37,181 nt of DNA from Actinomycetes bacterium (GTDB taxonomy: Bacteria > Actinomycetota > Thermoleophilia > Gaiellales > Gaiellaceae): the NCBI GenBank assembly GCA_023251945.1, contig JAHEXT010000004.1:1-37181 (forward strand), given 5' to 3'. Below the pieces are notes generated by a model. It saw only the letters and a program-made list of their open reading frames with translations. It was not told where the DNA came from and ran no database searches. A program made the translations under genes and the position numbers. The first letter of the stretch is position 1, and each line of letters starts with the position of its first letter. Of the stretch, positions 1 through 6,654 are shown in pieces.

Positions 1-221
1 GCCGTTTGGGTGTCGCACGGGCGACCTGCTGTGCTCGTGCGCGTCTCGCGCCAGAAGATGCCGGTGCCGGGAACGCCGAGGGTCTTGGTGCGTCGCCCCG
101 TCGAGTGCATGGAGTAGCGCGCCCCGGGCACGCCCACAGATGCGCCGACGCCGCGCTTGGTGAGCGACAGCCGGAAAGGCCCGACCTTCTTCGAGCGTCG
201 CAGGCCGAGCCGGAACGCCAT
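1..221 (-). CDS. DUF4236 domain protein, N-terminal part (cut by window edge)
   Basis: Reading leftwards from an ATG at 221, the frame stays open to position 1, so only the first 73 residues are present. They begin MAFRLGLRRSKKVGPFRLSL, followed by KRGVGASVGVPGARYS and then GVPGTGIFW. This glycine-rich pattern matches DUF4236, a short N-terminal domain of unknown function found in bacterial and phage proteins. The ATG shares one base with the stop of the upstream excalibur gene (TGATG), which suggests translational coupling. The function is unknown. The pair sits on the repressor side of the switch, so expression in the lysogen is plausible (inference). Confidence 0.75.
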   Translation of the reverse strand, partial: MAFRLGLRRSKKVGPFRLSLTKRGVGASVGVPGARYSMHSTGRRTKTLGVPGTGIFWRETRTSTAGRPCDTQT

Positions 222-721
222 CAGCTCTCGCAGGCGACGCCGTCGCCGTCACGATCGAGGCTGCTGCTGTACCCGGGCTCCCCCGCGTACAGCGGCGCGG
301 CGCCCGCGGCGCGCACCGCGTCGCAGTTCGCGTAGTAGACGTTCGCTACGGTCGGTGGAGGAGCTGGCGCGGCCGTCGGGGGCGGCGTGGGTGCGGGAGT
401 CGTTGGAGGCAGGGTCGTCGCGACCGTGGTTGGCGGTGTCGTCGTTGGCGGCGGCAGCGTCGTTGTCGGCCTCGCGGTTGTTGTGCTCGCCCGGCCGGAG
501 ACGGTCGTGGTGCTGCCGTCGCGGTCGGTCGAGGGCTTCTGCTCAGGGGTAGTAGCTCGCAAGGTCACGCGCTCGGCCTTCTTGTCCTCGCCGTCTCCGA
601 GGCTGCCGATCAAGCCGATAGCGAGCAAGACCCAGAGCGTGATCGCCCACCAGCGCCGCCACCACGGCTTCGCGGGCGGGCCGCTCGGAGGCGGCACCGT
701 TGGCTGAGTGACTTCGGACAT
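221..721 (-). CDS. membrane-anchored excalibur-domain protein
   Basis: 166 aa from ATG 721, chosen because GGGAGGT (728-734) lies 6 nt upstream; a further in-frame start at 739 lacks such a site. The layout is a short Pro-rich cytoplasmic N-terminus, one membrane helix (WAITLWVLLAIGLIGSL, about residues 25-41), a long Thr/Pro linker of wall-spanning type, and a C-terminal excalibur domain with YYANCDAVRAAG and DRDGDGVACE. Excalibur is a small extracellular Ca-binding domain with a DxDxDGxxCE loop. The two cysteines probably form a disulfide. It is translationally coupled to the DUF4236 gene. A surface role in the lysogen is an inference. Confidence 0.85.
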   Translation of the reverse strand: MSEVTQPTVPPPSGPPAKPWWRRWWAITLWVLLAIGLIGSLGDGEDKKAERVTLRATTPEQKPSTDRDGSTTTVSGRASTTTARPTTTLPPPTTTPPTTVATTLPPTTPAPTPPPTAAPAPPPTVANVYYANCDAVRAAGAAPLYAGEPGYSSSLDRDGDGVACES

Positions 722-882
722 GCCCACACCTCCCACCACCGTCGCGCGCCCAGCGCGACGTCCCCTCGACCAGCAGCACGCTACCGGCTCGGCTGGTGCT
801 CGGTCGAGAGGCGACTGGCGGGCCCGTCGGCCCCTGCACTCTTCTGCGGTAGGCGTCCCGGATACCGGACAAGGAGGAGCCC
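722..882. other. divergent intergenic region with two inverted repeats
   Basis: No gene is seen here. It separates the minus-strand excalibur gene from a small plus-strand ORF. GTCGCGC (741-747) and GCGCGAC (753-759) form a perfect 7-bp hairpin. A second, longer imperfect repeat pairs CTCGACC (765-771) with GGTCGAG (802-808), with AGCAC/GTGCT inside. These could be operators or terminators. I could not define a confident promoter. Confidence 0.4.
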
Positions 883-987
883 GTGGGGCCGAGGGAAGAC
901 GAAGTCATCGTGGCGGCAATCGCAGTGGCGAAAGAGCTGCGAGCCTTGCTCGCTCAGCTCATCTCCGAGCTGATGCGGATGCGCTGA
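883..987 (+). CDS. small hypothetical protein (34 aa)
   Basis: GTG at 883 is preceded by AAGGAGG (871-877) at good spacing, one of the best ribosome sites in the window. The product is a 34-residue, mostly helical peptide, rich in Ala/Leu/Val with charged ends (MGPREDE at the start, LISELMRMR at the end). It converges on the repressor gene, and their 3' ends overlap by 29 nt. No family is recognised. It could be a small regulator, or a chance ORF with a good SD. Confidence 0.45.
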   Translation: MGPREDEVIVAAIAVAKELRALLAQLISELMRMR

Positions 988-1420
988 CTTCTTGGACGAG
1001 TACCTCGAGCTCCGCCAGGCGAGCATGGATCTCGTCGATGAGGCGGACAAGGGCGGCGAGATCTGCAGGGGGGGTCTCGCCGCCGTCGGGGTGAGCCGAT
1101 CCTGTGGTGGTCTCGGCGTGATGGCTGCGGAAGTCGGGTTCTAGCGCTCGTGGTTCCTCGCCGCGAAGGAGTCGATCGATGCAGTCCGGCGCCCACCCCA
1201 GCGTCATGCACACAGCGGTCTTGGTGTTGTCGCTCGGGGTTGGAGCGACGATGAATCCGCGGTGCAACTGGCGGCGGCCGCTCTCGATCTGCCGCCATGT
1301 GGTTTCGGACACGCCCGCCTGATCGGCCGCAGCGCGCATGCTGCGGAGCTTCACCGCGCGGCGTCGGTGTTCGATGGCGACACCGACTCGTGCCCGCCAC
1401 TCGGCGACGTCGTTGGTCAC
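959..1420 (-). CDS. XRE-type helix-turn-helix repressor (candidate immunity repressor)
   Basis: 153 aa from GTG 1420. A helix-turn-helix lies at about residues 27-50 (RAAADQAGVSETTWRQIESG), the usual Cro/CI-type lambda-repressor-like fold. The C-terminal third is helical (DLAALVRLIDEIHARLAELEVLVQEV) and may dimerise. GTG 1420 is preferred over a TTG at 1468 because a -10-like box (GAGAAT) sits exactly 7 nt upstream, predicting a leaderless mRNA starting on the GTG. It is divergent from the Cro-like gene across a region of repeated TACGCA motifs. The position fits the lysogeny repressor; the assignment is from context and fold only. Confidence 0.8.
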   Translation of the reverse strand: MTNDVAEWRARVGVAIEHRRRAVKLRSMRAAADQAGVSETTWRQIESGRRQLHRGFIVAPTPSDNTKTAVCMTLGWAPDCIDRLLRGEEPRALEPDFRSHHAETTTGSAHPDGGETPPADLAALVRLIDEIHARLAELEVLVQEVSASASARR

Positions 1421-1455
1421 GAGCCGATTCTCACCCGCGATTGTGCGTACTGCAA
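1420..1455 (-). promoter_or_regulatory. predicted leaderless promoter of the repressor
   Basis: On the minus strand, TTGCAG (1450-1455), a 17-nt spacer and GAGAAT (1427-1432) are followed by 6 nt and then the GTG at 1420. Transcription would start on the start codon. The spacer contains one TACGCA motif (1444-1449), so a regulator bound there would block the promoter. Confidence 0.5.
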
Positions 1456-1577
1456 ACCCCTGCAACAACGCACGACTACGCAGTTACAAGGGTGAGATTC
1501 AGACATTGCGCAGGTCAGCGCTCATGTTATGCGTAGTGCGCCCCTCAGTGCTTGACAGTACGCAGCACTACGCAGTA
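1444..1577. promoter_or_regulatory. lysogeny-switch operator array (TACGCA motifs)
   Basis: The hexamer TACGCA, or its complement TGCGTA, occurs five times: 1444-1449 (-), 1477-1482 (+), 1530-1535 (-), 1559-1564 (+) and 1569-1574 (+). Several copies extend to CTACGCAGT. One copy lies in the repressor promoter spacer and two, 10 bp apart, lie in the spacer of the Cro-side promoter. This is the arrangement expected for operators read by the two flanking HTH proteins. Binding itself is inferred. Confidence 0.6.
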
Positions 1578-1587
1578 GGTTCACGGC
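1552..1587 (+). promoter_or_regulatory. consensus early promoter, leaderless
   Basis: TTGACA (1552-1557) is a perfect -35 box. An 18-nt spacer and TAGGTT (1576-1581) follow, with 6 nt to the GTG at 1588. Transcription should therefore start at or next to the start codon. The spacer carries two direct TACGCA copies. Confidence 0.7.
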
Positions 1588-1809
1588 GTGGCAGCAATCG
1601 ACCCAGCAGCCCTCCGCAAGGCCATGGACGGCGCCGGCGTCACCCGGGCGCGACTCGCCAACGAGGTCGGCCTCAGCCTCCAGTACGTCTGCGACATCAC
1701 GGCGGGGCGGCGCCTCCTCAAGCGCCGCCCCGACCTCCGTCGGCGGATCGCCGCAGCCCTGGACGTTCCGATCCACTGGATCGAGCGCCCCGAGGAGTTG
1801 GCGTCGTGA
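1588..1809 (+). CDS. small XRE helix-turn-helix protein (Cro-like)
   Basis: 73 aa starting at GTG 1588. Nearly the whole protein is one helix-turn-helix domain: LRKAMDGAGVTRARLANEVG, then LSLQYVCDITAGRR. It is the first gene of the rightward early operon, behind a near-consensus promoter with no room for a Shine-Dalgarno site, so a leaderless mRNA is likely. By position opposite the repressor it is the Cro counterpart; that role is inferred. Its stop overlaps the next start (GTGA). Confidence 0.8.
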   Translation: MAAIDPAALRKAMDGAGVTRARLANEVGLSLQYVCDITAGRRLLKRRPDLRRRIAAALDVPIHWIERPEELAS

Positions 1810-2225
1810 CGGGGCGGGTGGTGTTGGAGGTACCGACGGAGGGCATTGCCCGGTCGGTGGCGGACACGGTGGTGTCGTGGCTGCGGGAGCAGCGCACCGA
1901 GGTTGTGGCCCCGAAGCTCGCGTTGACTCCGACGGAAGCCGCGGAGGCCCTGTCGTTGTCGCGCACGACGGTCTACGAGCTGATCCGCAACGGCACCCTG
2001 CCTGTGGTCAGGGTGGGCCGCCGGATGCTGCTGCCGGTCCGGGCCCTGGATGAGTGGCTGGCCGTCCGGTCAGCGGTGATGTTGCCCGCGTCTGCGTCCG
2101 TTCCCCTGCCTTCACCACCTGGCGGGCGCGGCGCGGGCAACCAAGAGGCCGCCGTGTCTCTCCCTGCGGGAGGGGAAGCCCGCGGGGAGAGCACGACGCC
2201 GCCGGCCGGAGGCCTCGGATGCTGA
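1806..2225 (+). CDS. excisionase-family DNA-binding protein (HTH_17)
   Basis: 139 aa from GTG 1806, overlapping the previous stop by 4 nt. Residues about 39-88 form the MerR-like excisionase HTH (LTPTEAAEALSLSRTTVYEL, then a GRRMLLP wing and LDEWLA). The N-terminal 38 residues (VLEVPTEGIARSVADTV) and the Pro/Gly-rich C-terminal tail lie outside the domain. Such proteins act as recombination directionality factors or as small regulators. Since the phage has a tyrosine integrase, Xis is a reasonable candidate role, but the integrase lies far away and regulation is equally possible. Confidence 0.75.
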   Translation: MTGRVVLEVPTEGIARSVADTVVSWLREQRTEVVAPKLALTPTEAAEALSLSRTTVYELIRNGTLPVVRVGRRMLLPVRALDEWLAVRSAVMLPASASVPLPSPPGGRGAGNQEAAVSLPAGGEARGESTTPPAGGLGC

Positions 2226-2626
2226 TCGGCGGGTTCGTGTCGTCTCATGAGCTTCTCAGCTGTCCGCTCGAGGGGCCTTCGTGGATGCTGCACGAGGCGC
2301 AGCCCGCGACGTACGGGCCGCCGACCGCGGCGGAGATGCTCGGCCAGCTCGGCGCAGCGGAGGAACTCGCTGCCCGACTGATGTGTGCTCGGTGGGCTCG
2401 GGTGGCGGACTGCCGCCGGTCGGGCGCGTCGTGGGAACAGATCGGCGCGGTCCTCGACATGACCGCGGCCGAGGCGTGCATCCGGTTCCGCGACTGGATC
2501 GAGCGGGGCCGGGCAGCGACTGATCTCGTGCTCTATCCGGCCTATCTCGACCGTCTGGCTGTGGAAGACCCTGGCATGGATGCCGCCGCGACGCCCGAGG
2601 GCGTCGCGGCTGATTCGTCGTCCTGA
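2219..2626 (+). CDS. hypothetical early protein with sigma-like HTH segment
   Basis: 135 aa from ATG 2219, with GGAGG at 2208-2212, 6 nt upstream; it overlaps the excisionase-like gene by 7 nt. The central part is helical. The segment ADCRRSGASWEQIGAVLDMT followed by AAEACIRFRDW resembles the region-4-type helix-turn-helix seen in many actinobacterial small proteins. The C-terminus is acidic and Ala-rich. No precise family is recognised. A DNA-binding or adaptor role in early regulation is an inference. Confidence 0.7.
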   Translation: MLIGGFVSSHELLSCPLEGPSWMLHEAQPATYGPPTAAEMLGQLGAAEELAARLMCARWARVADCRRSGASWEQIGAVLDMTAAEACIRFRDWIERGRAATDLVLYPAYLDRLAVEDPGMDAAATPEGVAADSSS

Positions 2627-2679
2627 CCGTTCCGGCCCCCGTCTTGAGCGGGGTGCCTGCTGGCCCGAAACGGAATGCC

Positions 2680-2934
2680 ATGCGTGGAGTTACACAGCTG
2701 TTGGGCGGCGCCCCGGAGGGTGCTTCCGGGGCGCCGCCGGTGGAGCCCGAGGACCGGAGGCTCCGACGGGCAGGTAACCGGACCGGTCACCCGCCGCGTG
2801 GCCTCTGGTGCACGGTGACGGCCGCGGCCGTCGCGTGCCCCGACTGCGGGTCGAGCGAAGTCGAGGTCGATGACCCGCGCCCCGGGGAGCACATCTGCCG
2901 CGAGTGCGGCGCCTGGATCGGCGACCCGACATGA
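2680..2934 (+). CDS. zinc-ribbon protein, start uncertain
   Basis: The C-terminal 35 residues form a clear zinc ribbon: CPDCGSSEVEVDD, then CRECGAWIGDP (CxxC...CxxC). The start is unclear. ATG 2680 gives 84 aa but reads through a strong hairpin. GTG 2815 gives 39 aa, essentially only the ribbon. Neither has a convincing SD. The segment RTGHPPRGLWCTVTAAAV just before the ribbon is a near copy of the N-terminus of the next gene, so the 5' part may be a recombination product. The stop overlaps the next ATG (ATGA). The role is unknown. Confidence 0.5.
   Translation: MRGVTQLLGGAPEGASGAPPVEPEDRRLRRAGNRTGHPPRGLWCTVTAAAVACPDCGSSEVEVDDPRPGEHICRECGAWIGDPT
2704..2738 (+). terminator. strong GC hairpin (terminator or attenuator)
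   Basis: GGCGGCGCCCCGG (2704-2716) pairs perfectly with CCGGGGCGCCGCC (2726-2738) across a 9-nt loop. There is no U-tract, as is common in actinobacteria. It lies about 80 nt after the stop at 2626, so it could end or attenuate the first early transcript. Confidence 0.55.
2778..2833 (+). repeat. 56-bp direct repeat, copy 1
   Basis: This is identical to 2957-3012 except for 2 mismatches, at an offset of 179 bp. In the zinc-ribbon gene it encodes the segment RTGHPPRGLWCTVTAAAV just upstream of the first CxxC. Confidence 0.85.
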
Positions 2935-3128
2935 CCGACACGCCCGCCGGCGACACCCGGACCGGTCACCCGCCGCGTGGCCTCTGGTGCGCGGTGACGG
3001 CCGCGGCTGTCGGCGGGGCGTGCGCGTTCGGCTGGTGGTCGTCGCGTTCACCGGCCCTGTTCGCAGCGGGTGTCGCCGCGGCGTTCGTGGCGGGCGCAGC
3101 CGCGGAATCCGCTGACAACGGCACGTAG
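2931..3128 (+). CDS. small membrane protein (65 aa)
   Basis: Starts at ATG 2931, overlapping the zinc-ribbon stop (ATGA). A polar N-terminus (MTDTPAGDTRTGHPP) is followed by two hydrophobic segments, LWCAVTAAAVGGACAFGWW and LFAAGVAAAFVAGAAA, joined by a short SSRSPA turn. This predicts a two-helix hairpin in the membrane. Small two-helix proteins in early phage operons can act in exclusion or as holins, but nothing here specifies a role. Confidence 0.7.
   Translation: MTDTPAGDTRTGHPPRGLWCAVTAAAVGGACAFGWWSSRSPALFAAGVAAAFVAGAAAESADNGT
2957..3012 (+). repeat. 56-bp direct repeat, copy 2
   Basis: Second copy of the repeat at 2778-2833. Here it encodes the natural N-terminal region and the beginning of the first membrane helix of the small membrane protein. 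Confidence 0.85.
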
Positions 3129-3148
3129 CCCAGACCCAGGGAGGACCC

Positions 3149-3526
3149 ATGAGTATCGATCCTGAGACCGGCGAGATCCTCGACGTCGACCGGTTCCCGT
3201 TCGCGGCGTGGCTGCAAGACCTCCGCCACGGCGCCGCGCACGCGGAACTCACCGACGCTCTCGTCGAACTCGTCGCCGCGGTCCAAACGACCGGTAAGGC
3301 CGGCGAGCTGCGCCTGACGGTGAAGGTACGGCCGTCGGACCAGCACGTCACGCAGGTGATCGTCACCGACGACGTCGAGGTGAAAGCCCCGAAGCCGACA
3401 CGTCCGATCTCGCTGTTCTTCGTGGACGAGGCACACAACCTCACCCGCGAAGACCCGTTCCAGCAGCGACTCCCGCTGCGAGATGTCCCGCCGCAGACCC
3501 GCGCGGGACTGAAGGAGGCACAGTGA
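3149..3526 (+). CDS. conserved phage hypothetical protein
   Basis: 125 aa from ATG 3149, with a good SD (AGGGAGGA) upstream. It begins MSIDPETGEILD. The middle contains a beta-rich LRLTVKVRPSD...VTQVIVTDDVEVKAPKP segment, and the C-terminal part includes LFFVDEAHNLTREDPFQ. Its position directly before DUF2303 and the exonuclease/annealase pair suggests membership of the recombination operon. The VDEAH string looks like a Walker B box, but no P-loop is present, so I do not call it an ATPase. The stop overlaps the next start (GTGA). Confidence 0.75.
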   Translation: MSIDPETGEILDVDRFPFAAWLQDLRHGAAHAELTDALVELVAAVQTTGKAGELRLTVKVRPSDQHVTQVIVTDDVEVKAPKPTRPISLFFVDEAHNLTREDPFQQRLPLRDVPPQTRAGLKEAQ

Positions 3527-4353
3527 CCGACCAGATCACCCAGACACCCGAGGCGCAGATCGTGGCGGATCTCGCCCAACGCGCGGCCGACCCGCACCCG
3601 CTCTCCGATGGCGTGTGGGGAGTCGTCCTCGCCGGCGACGCCCGCCACGACCTCATCGACGTCGAGCCGCACCTCGCTCACCCGCGCCGCAAGCGCGGCA
3701 CGATCAGCGTGGACCGGCCCGTGTCCCTCGCCGCGTACGTGAACGCCCATTCGGGGCCCGGCACCGCGCTGTACGCCGACCAGCGCCGCCTCCGTGTCGT
3801 CGCGGTCCTCAACGACCATGTCCCCGAAGGCGACGTGAGCTGTCCCGGCTTCGGTGACTACAGGGCGGTGCTCGACCTGCTGCCGACCCCGGAGTGGACG
3901 GCGTGGCGGACCGCGTCGGGCAAGTGGATGGGCCAGGAAGACTTCGCGGACTTCGTCGAGGAACACGTCGACGACGTCGTGACACCGCCGGGCGCTGACC
4001 TTCTGGAACTGGCCCGCACGTTCGAGGCGACGAAGGGAGCGCAGTTCCGGTCCGCTGTGCGACTCGACTCGGGGCAGCGTCAACTCACGTACTCCGAGAC
4101 GATCGACGCCAGGGCGGGCCAGAGCGGCCAGGTCGTGATCCCGGAGCGGTTCACGTTGGGCCTCGCGCCGTTCGACGGCGTCGACGCGTACCGCATCGAG
4201 GCTCGGCTCCGCTACCGGATCGGTGAAGGGGCGTTGCGCCTCGCGTTCGTGCTCGACCACGCGGACCGGGTGCAGCGCTGCGCGTTCGACGACGTGGTGC
4301 AGACCGTCGAGGCGGACACGGCCCGACCCGTGTTCTTCGGGACGCCGCGATGA
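3523..4353 (+). CDS. DUF2303 family protein (YfdQ-like)
   Basis: 276 aa from GTG 3523, overlapping the previous stop. Features of DUF2303 include DVEPHLAHPRRKRGTISVD near the N-terminus, FGDYRAVLDLL (about residue 107), the FADFVEEHVDDVV helix (about 145-160), and the repeated beta-rich C-terminal region (ERFTLGLAPFDGVDAYRIEA). DUF2303 proteins are common next to phage recombination genes; their biochemical role is not established. Translation is coupled to the YqaJ exonuclease by an ATGA overlap. Confidence 0.85.
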   Translation: MTDQITQTPEAQIVADLAQRAADPHPLSDGVWGVVLAGDARHDLIDVEPHLAHPRRKRGTISVDRPVSLAAYVNAHSGPGTALYADQRRLRVVAVLNDHVPEGDVSCPGFGDYRAVLDLLPTPEWTAWRTASGKWMGQEDFADFVEEHVDDVVTPPGADLLELARTFEATKGAQFRSAVRLDSGQRQLTYSETIDARAGQSGQVVIPERFTLGLAPFDGVDAYRIEARLRYRIGEGALRLAFVLDHADRVQRCAFDDVVQTVEADTARPVFFGTPR

Positions 4354-5405
4354 CCGGATCGGAGGTCCTCCAGAACACGCGAGTCCTCGCGACGGTCACC
4401 TCCTACGACGACCGGGAAGCGTGGCTGGCCGCACGCCGGTCGGGTGTCGGTGCGTCGGACGCCGCAGCGATCTGCGGTCTCGACGCATGGCGGTCTCCGA
4501 TGGCGGTGTGGCTCGACAAGGTCGGTCTCGGCGACGACACGGAGAACGCCGCGATGCGGTGGGGTCAGCGGCTCGAAGGCGTCGTCGCCGACGAGGTCGC
4601 CGAGCAGCACCCCGAGCTGTCTCTGAGCGCACCGGTGGGGATCTACCAGCACGCGACGCACGACTGGATGCTCGCGTCGCCCGACCGGATCGTCGCTCTC
4701 GCCGACGCGCCGGGCGAGCCGCGGGCGCTACTGGAGATCAAGACCGCAGGCCAGTACGTCGCGGACAAGTGGGCCGACGGTGTGCCCGACGCCTACCAGG
4801 TGCAGGTCCAGCATCAGCTAGCGGTCTGCGGTCTCGACCGGGCGTGGGTCGCTGTGCTGATCGGGGGCCGCGACTACCGGACGTTAGAGGTCGCACGCGA
4901 CGACGCGGCACTCGACGCGCTCATCGACATCGAGCAGGAGTTTTGGGAGGGACACGTCCTCACCGGTGAGCCTCCGCCGGTAGATGGTCACGAGTCCACG
5001 ACGGATGCCCTCAAGCGTCTCTACGCCGACGCTCGGGCCGACACCGAAGTCGATCTCCCCGCCGACGCGCGAGACCTCCTCGACCGTCTCCGCCTCGCGA
5101 AGGCTGAACGGAAAGCTGTCGAGGACACGGTCGGCGAGCTCGAGAACCAGCTGAGAGCGTGGCTCGGCACCGCGACCGCCGGGACGCTCGACGGTCGTCA
5201 GGTCGTGACGTGGAAGCCGTTCGGGCAAGGCCGTGTCGACGAAGACCGTTTCGCCGCGGCGCAGCCCGATGTCGTCGCCGGGTACCGGCGGACCGTCGAG
5301 GTCGTCGATTGGGACGTTCTCGCCGCGGAGCAGCCCGAGCTCGTCAAGCCGTACAGGAACCGGCCGCCTCGGCGCCTGGTCGTGAAGAAGGAGGCGTACC
5401 GGTGA
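4350..5405 (+). CDS. YqaJ-family viral recombinase exonuclease
   Basis: 351 aa from ATG 4350 (ATGA overlap). The YqaJ/lambda-exonuclease nuclease core is visible: GVGASDAAAICG (33-43), WGQRLEGVVADE (71-82), the metal-binding aspartate in SPDR (D112), and E129-x-K131 in LLEIKTAGQY, followed by YQVQVQHQLAVCG. These PD-(D/E)xK residues degrade one strand of linear DNA 5' to 3' to expose 3' tails. The C-terminal helical region (KAERKAVEDTVGELENQL) may mediate oligomerisation. The next gene encodes the matching RecT annealase, completing a two-component recombination system. Confidence 0.92.
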   Translation: MTGSEVLQNTRVLATVTSYDDREAWLAARRSGVGASDAAAICGLDAWRSPMAVWLDKVGLGDDTENAAMRWGQRLEGVVADEVAEQHPELSLSAPVGIYQHATHDWMLASPDRIVALADAPGEPRALLEIKTAGQYVADKWADGVPDAYQVQVQHQLAVCGLDRAWVAVLIGGRDYRTLEVARDDAALDALIDIEQEFWEGHVLTGEPPPVDGHESTTDALKRLYADARADTEVDLPADARDLLDRLRLAKAERKAVEDTVGELENQLRAWLGTATAGTLDGRQVVTWKPFGQGRVDEDRFAAAQPDVVAGYRRTVEVVDWDVLAAEQPELVKPYRNRPPRRLVVKKEAYR

Positions 5406-6280
5406 GTGAACTCGCAGGCAAGATCGCGAAGCGTGGCCGTGCCGCGTCGAGCCCGGCCCGCAAGACCGGTGGCGGCGCGCCGAGGACGGTCTACGACCTC
5501 ATCGAGCAGCAGAAGGCCGAGATCGCCCGGGCGCTGCCGGCGCACATGACCGCGGACCGCTTCGCCCGCATCGTGCTCACCGAGTGTCGCCGGACCCCGA
5601 ACCTCCTCGCGTGCACGCCGCAGTCGCTGCTCGGCGCCGTGATGCTCTCCGCCCAGCTCGGCCTCGAGCCCGGCCCGCTCGGCCACTGCTACCTCATCCC
5701 GTTCCGCAACAAGGGTGTCCTCGAGGTGCAGTGGATCCTCGGCTACCGCGGGATGATCGACCTCGCCCGCCGGAGCGGCCGGATCGAGAGCATCGTCGCT
5801 CACGACGTCCTGGAGAACGACGAGTTCGACTTCGAGTACGGGCTCGATGAGACGCTCAGGCACCGGCCCGCGCTCGCGGGGCGCGGCGAAGCGATCGCGT
5901 ACTACGCGCTGGCCCGCTTCAGCGGCGGCGGACACGCGTTCATCGTGCTGTCACGCGACGACGTGGAGCAGTACCGCGGGCGTTCCAAGGCCAAGGACAG
6001 CGGTCCGTGGGTCACCGACTACGACGCCATGGCCCGCAAGACCGCGATCCGGCGGTTGGCTCCGTACCTGCCGCTGACGGTCGAGGCAGCGCACGCCCTG
6101 TCGGTCGACGAGGCGGTCCGCACCGACCTCGGAGCCGAGGTCCTCGAGTTCCAGCCGGCTGGTGACGTGATCGACGTCGAAGGCGAACCTGCCGCCGAGC
6201 AGTCCGAGGAGCAGGCCGACACGTCCGCTGAGGCGCCTGCGGTGCCCGGTGACGGGCAGCAGAGCATCACAGAGACGTGA
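5402..6280 (+). CDS. recT: RecT-family single-strand annealing protein
   Basis: 292 aa from GTG 5402, overlapping the exonuclease stop (GTGA). The RecT core is evident: TADRFARIVLTECRRTPNLL, SLLGAVMLSAQLGLEPG, CYLIPFRNKGVLEVQWILGY, GMIDLARRSGRI, then DYDAMARKTAIRRLAPYLP. The acidic C-terminus (EQSEEQADTSAEAPAVP) is of the type that binds host SSB or single-strand DNA partners in such proteins. It anneals complementary single strands made by the YqaJ nuclease during phage recombination and replication. Confidence 0.95.
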   Translation: MSELAGKIAKRGRAASSPARKTGGGAPRTVYDLIEQQKAEIARALPAHMTADRFARIVLTECRRTPNLLACTPQSLLGAVMLSAQLGLEPGPLGHCYLIPFRNKGVLEVQWILGYRGMIDLARRSGRIESIVAHDVLENDEFDFEYGLDETLRHRPALAGRGEAIAYYALARFSGGGHAFIVLSRDDVEQYRGRSKAKDSGPWVTDYDAMARKTAIRRLAPYLPLTVEAAHALSVDEAVRTDLGAEVLEFQPAGDVIDVEGEPAAEQSEEQADTSAEAPAVPGDGQQSITET

Positions 6281-6654
6281 GCATGACGGTCGGGGCCGGG
6301 CAGGCGTCGCTGTTCGACGAGCAGCGCACACGGGTCCGCGCGGCTCGCGTGCGGCGCCGCGACGGCATGACCCGGGCCGATGAGCACGCGGACAGCCAGT
6401 GGAGGGCCGACGCGTGGGCGTGGCTCGGCGCCTATCTGCGTACGCATCCGACGTTCTTCGCTGACGACGCCTGGCCGGCGGGCTGCCCGCGGCCGCGAGA
6501 AGCGAGAGCGTTCGGGCCGCTCGTGCTACGCGCCGCGCGCGAAGGCCTGATCCGCAAGACCGGCACGTTCCGAGCGCGTACGTCGGGGAACCTCACCCCC
6601 GCGCCCGTGTGGGAATCCCTCGTGTACGACCCTGCCGGGGCGGTGGCGTCGTGA
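6277..6654 (+). CDS. hypothetical phage protein upstream of replication initiator
   Basis: 125 aa from GTG 6277, overlapping the RecT stop. Basic and Arg-rich N-terminal half. The central WAWLGAYLRTHPTFFADDAWP and RAFGPLVLRAAREGLIRKTG segments look like a small winged-helix fold ending in a wing (GTFRARTSGNLTPAPVW). Similar short proteins lie between recombination and replication genes in many temperate phages. A DNA-binding accessory role in replication is an inference. Confidence 0.75.
   Translation: MSMTVGAGQASLFDEQRTRVRAARVRRRDGMTRADEHADSQWRADAWAWLGAYLRTHPTFFADDAWPAGCPRPREARAFGPLVLRAAREGLIRKTGTFRARTSGNLTPAPVWESLVYDPAGAVAS

Noticed and set aside
2542-4260. Long minus-strand open frame (over 500 codons) opposite the DUF2303 region
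   Set aside because: It is the mirror of GC-rich codons of well-supported plus-strand genes, has no SD or domain, and spans several real genes.
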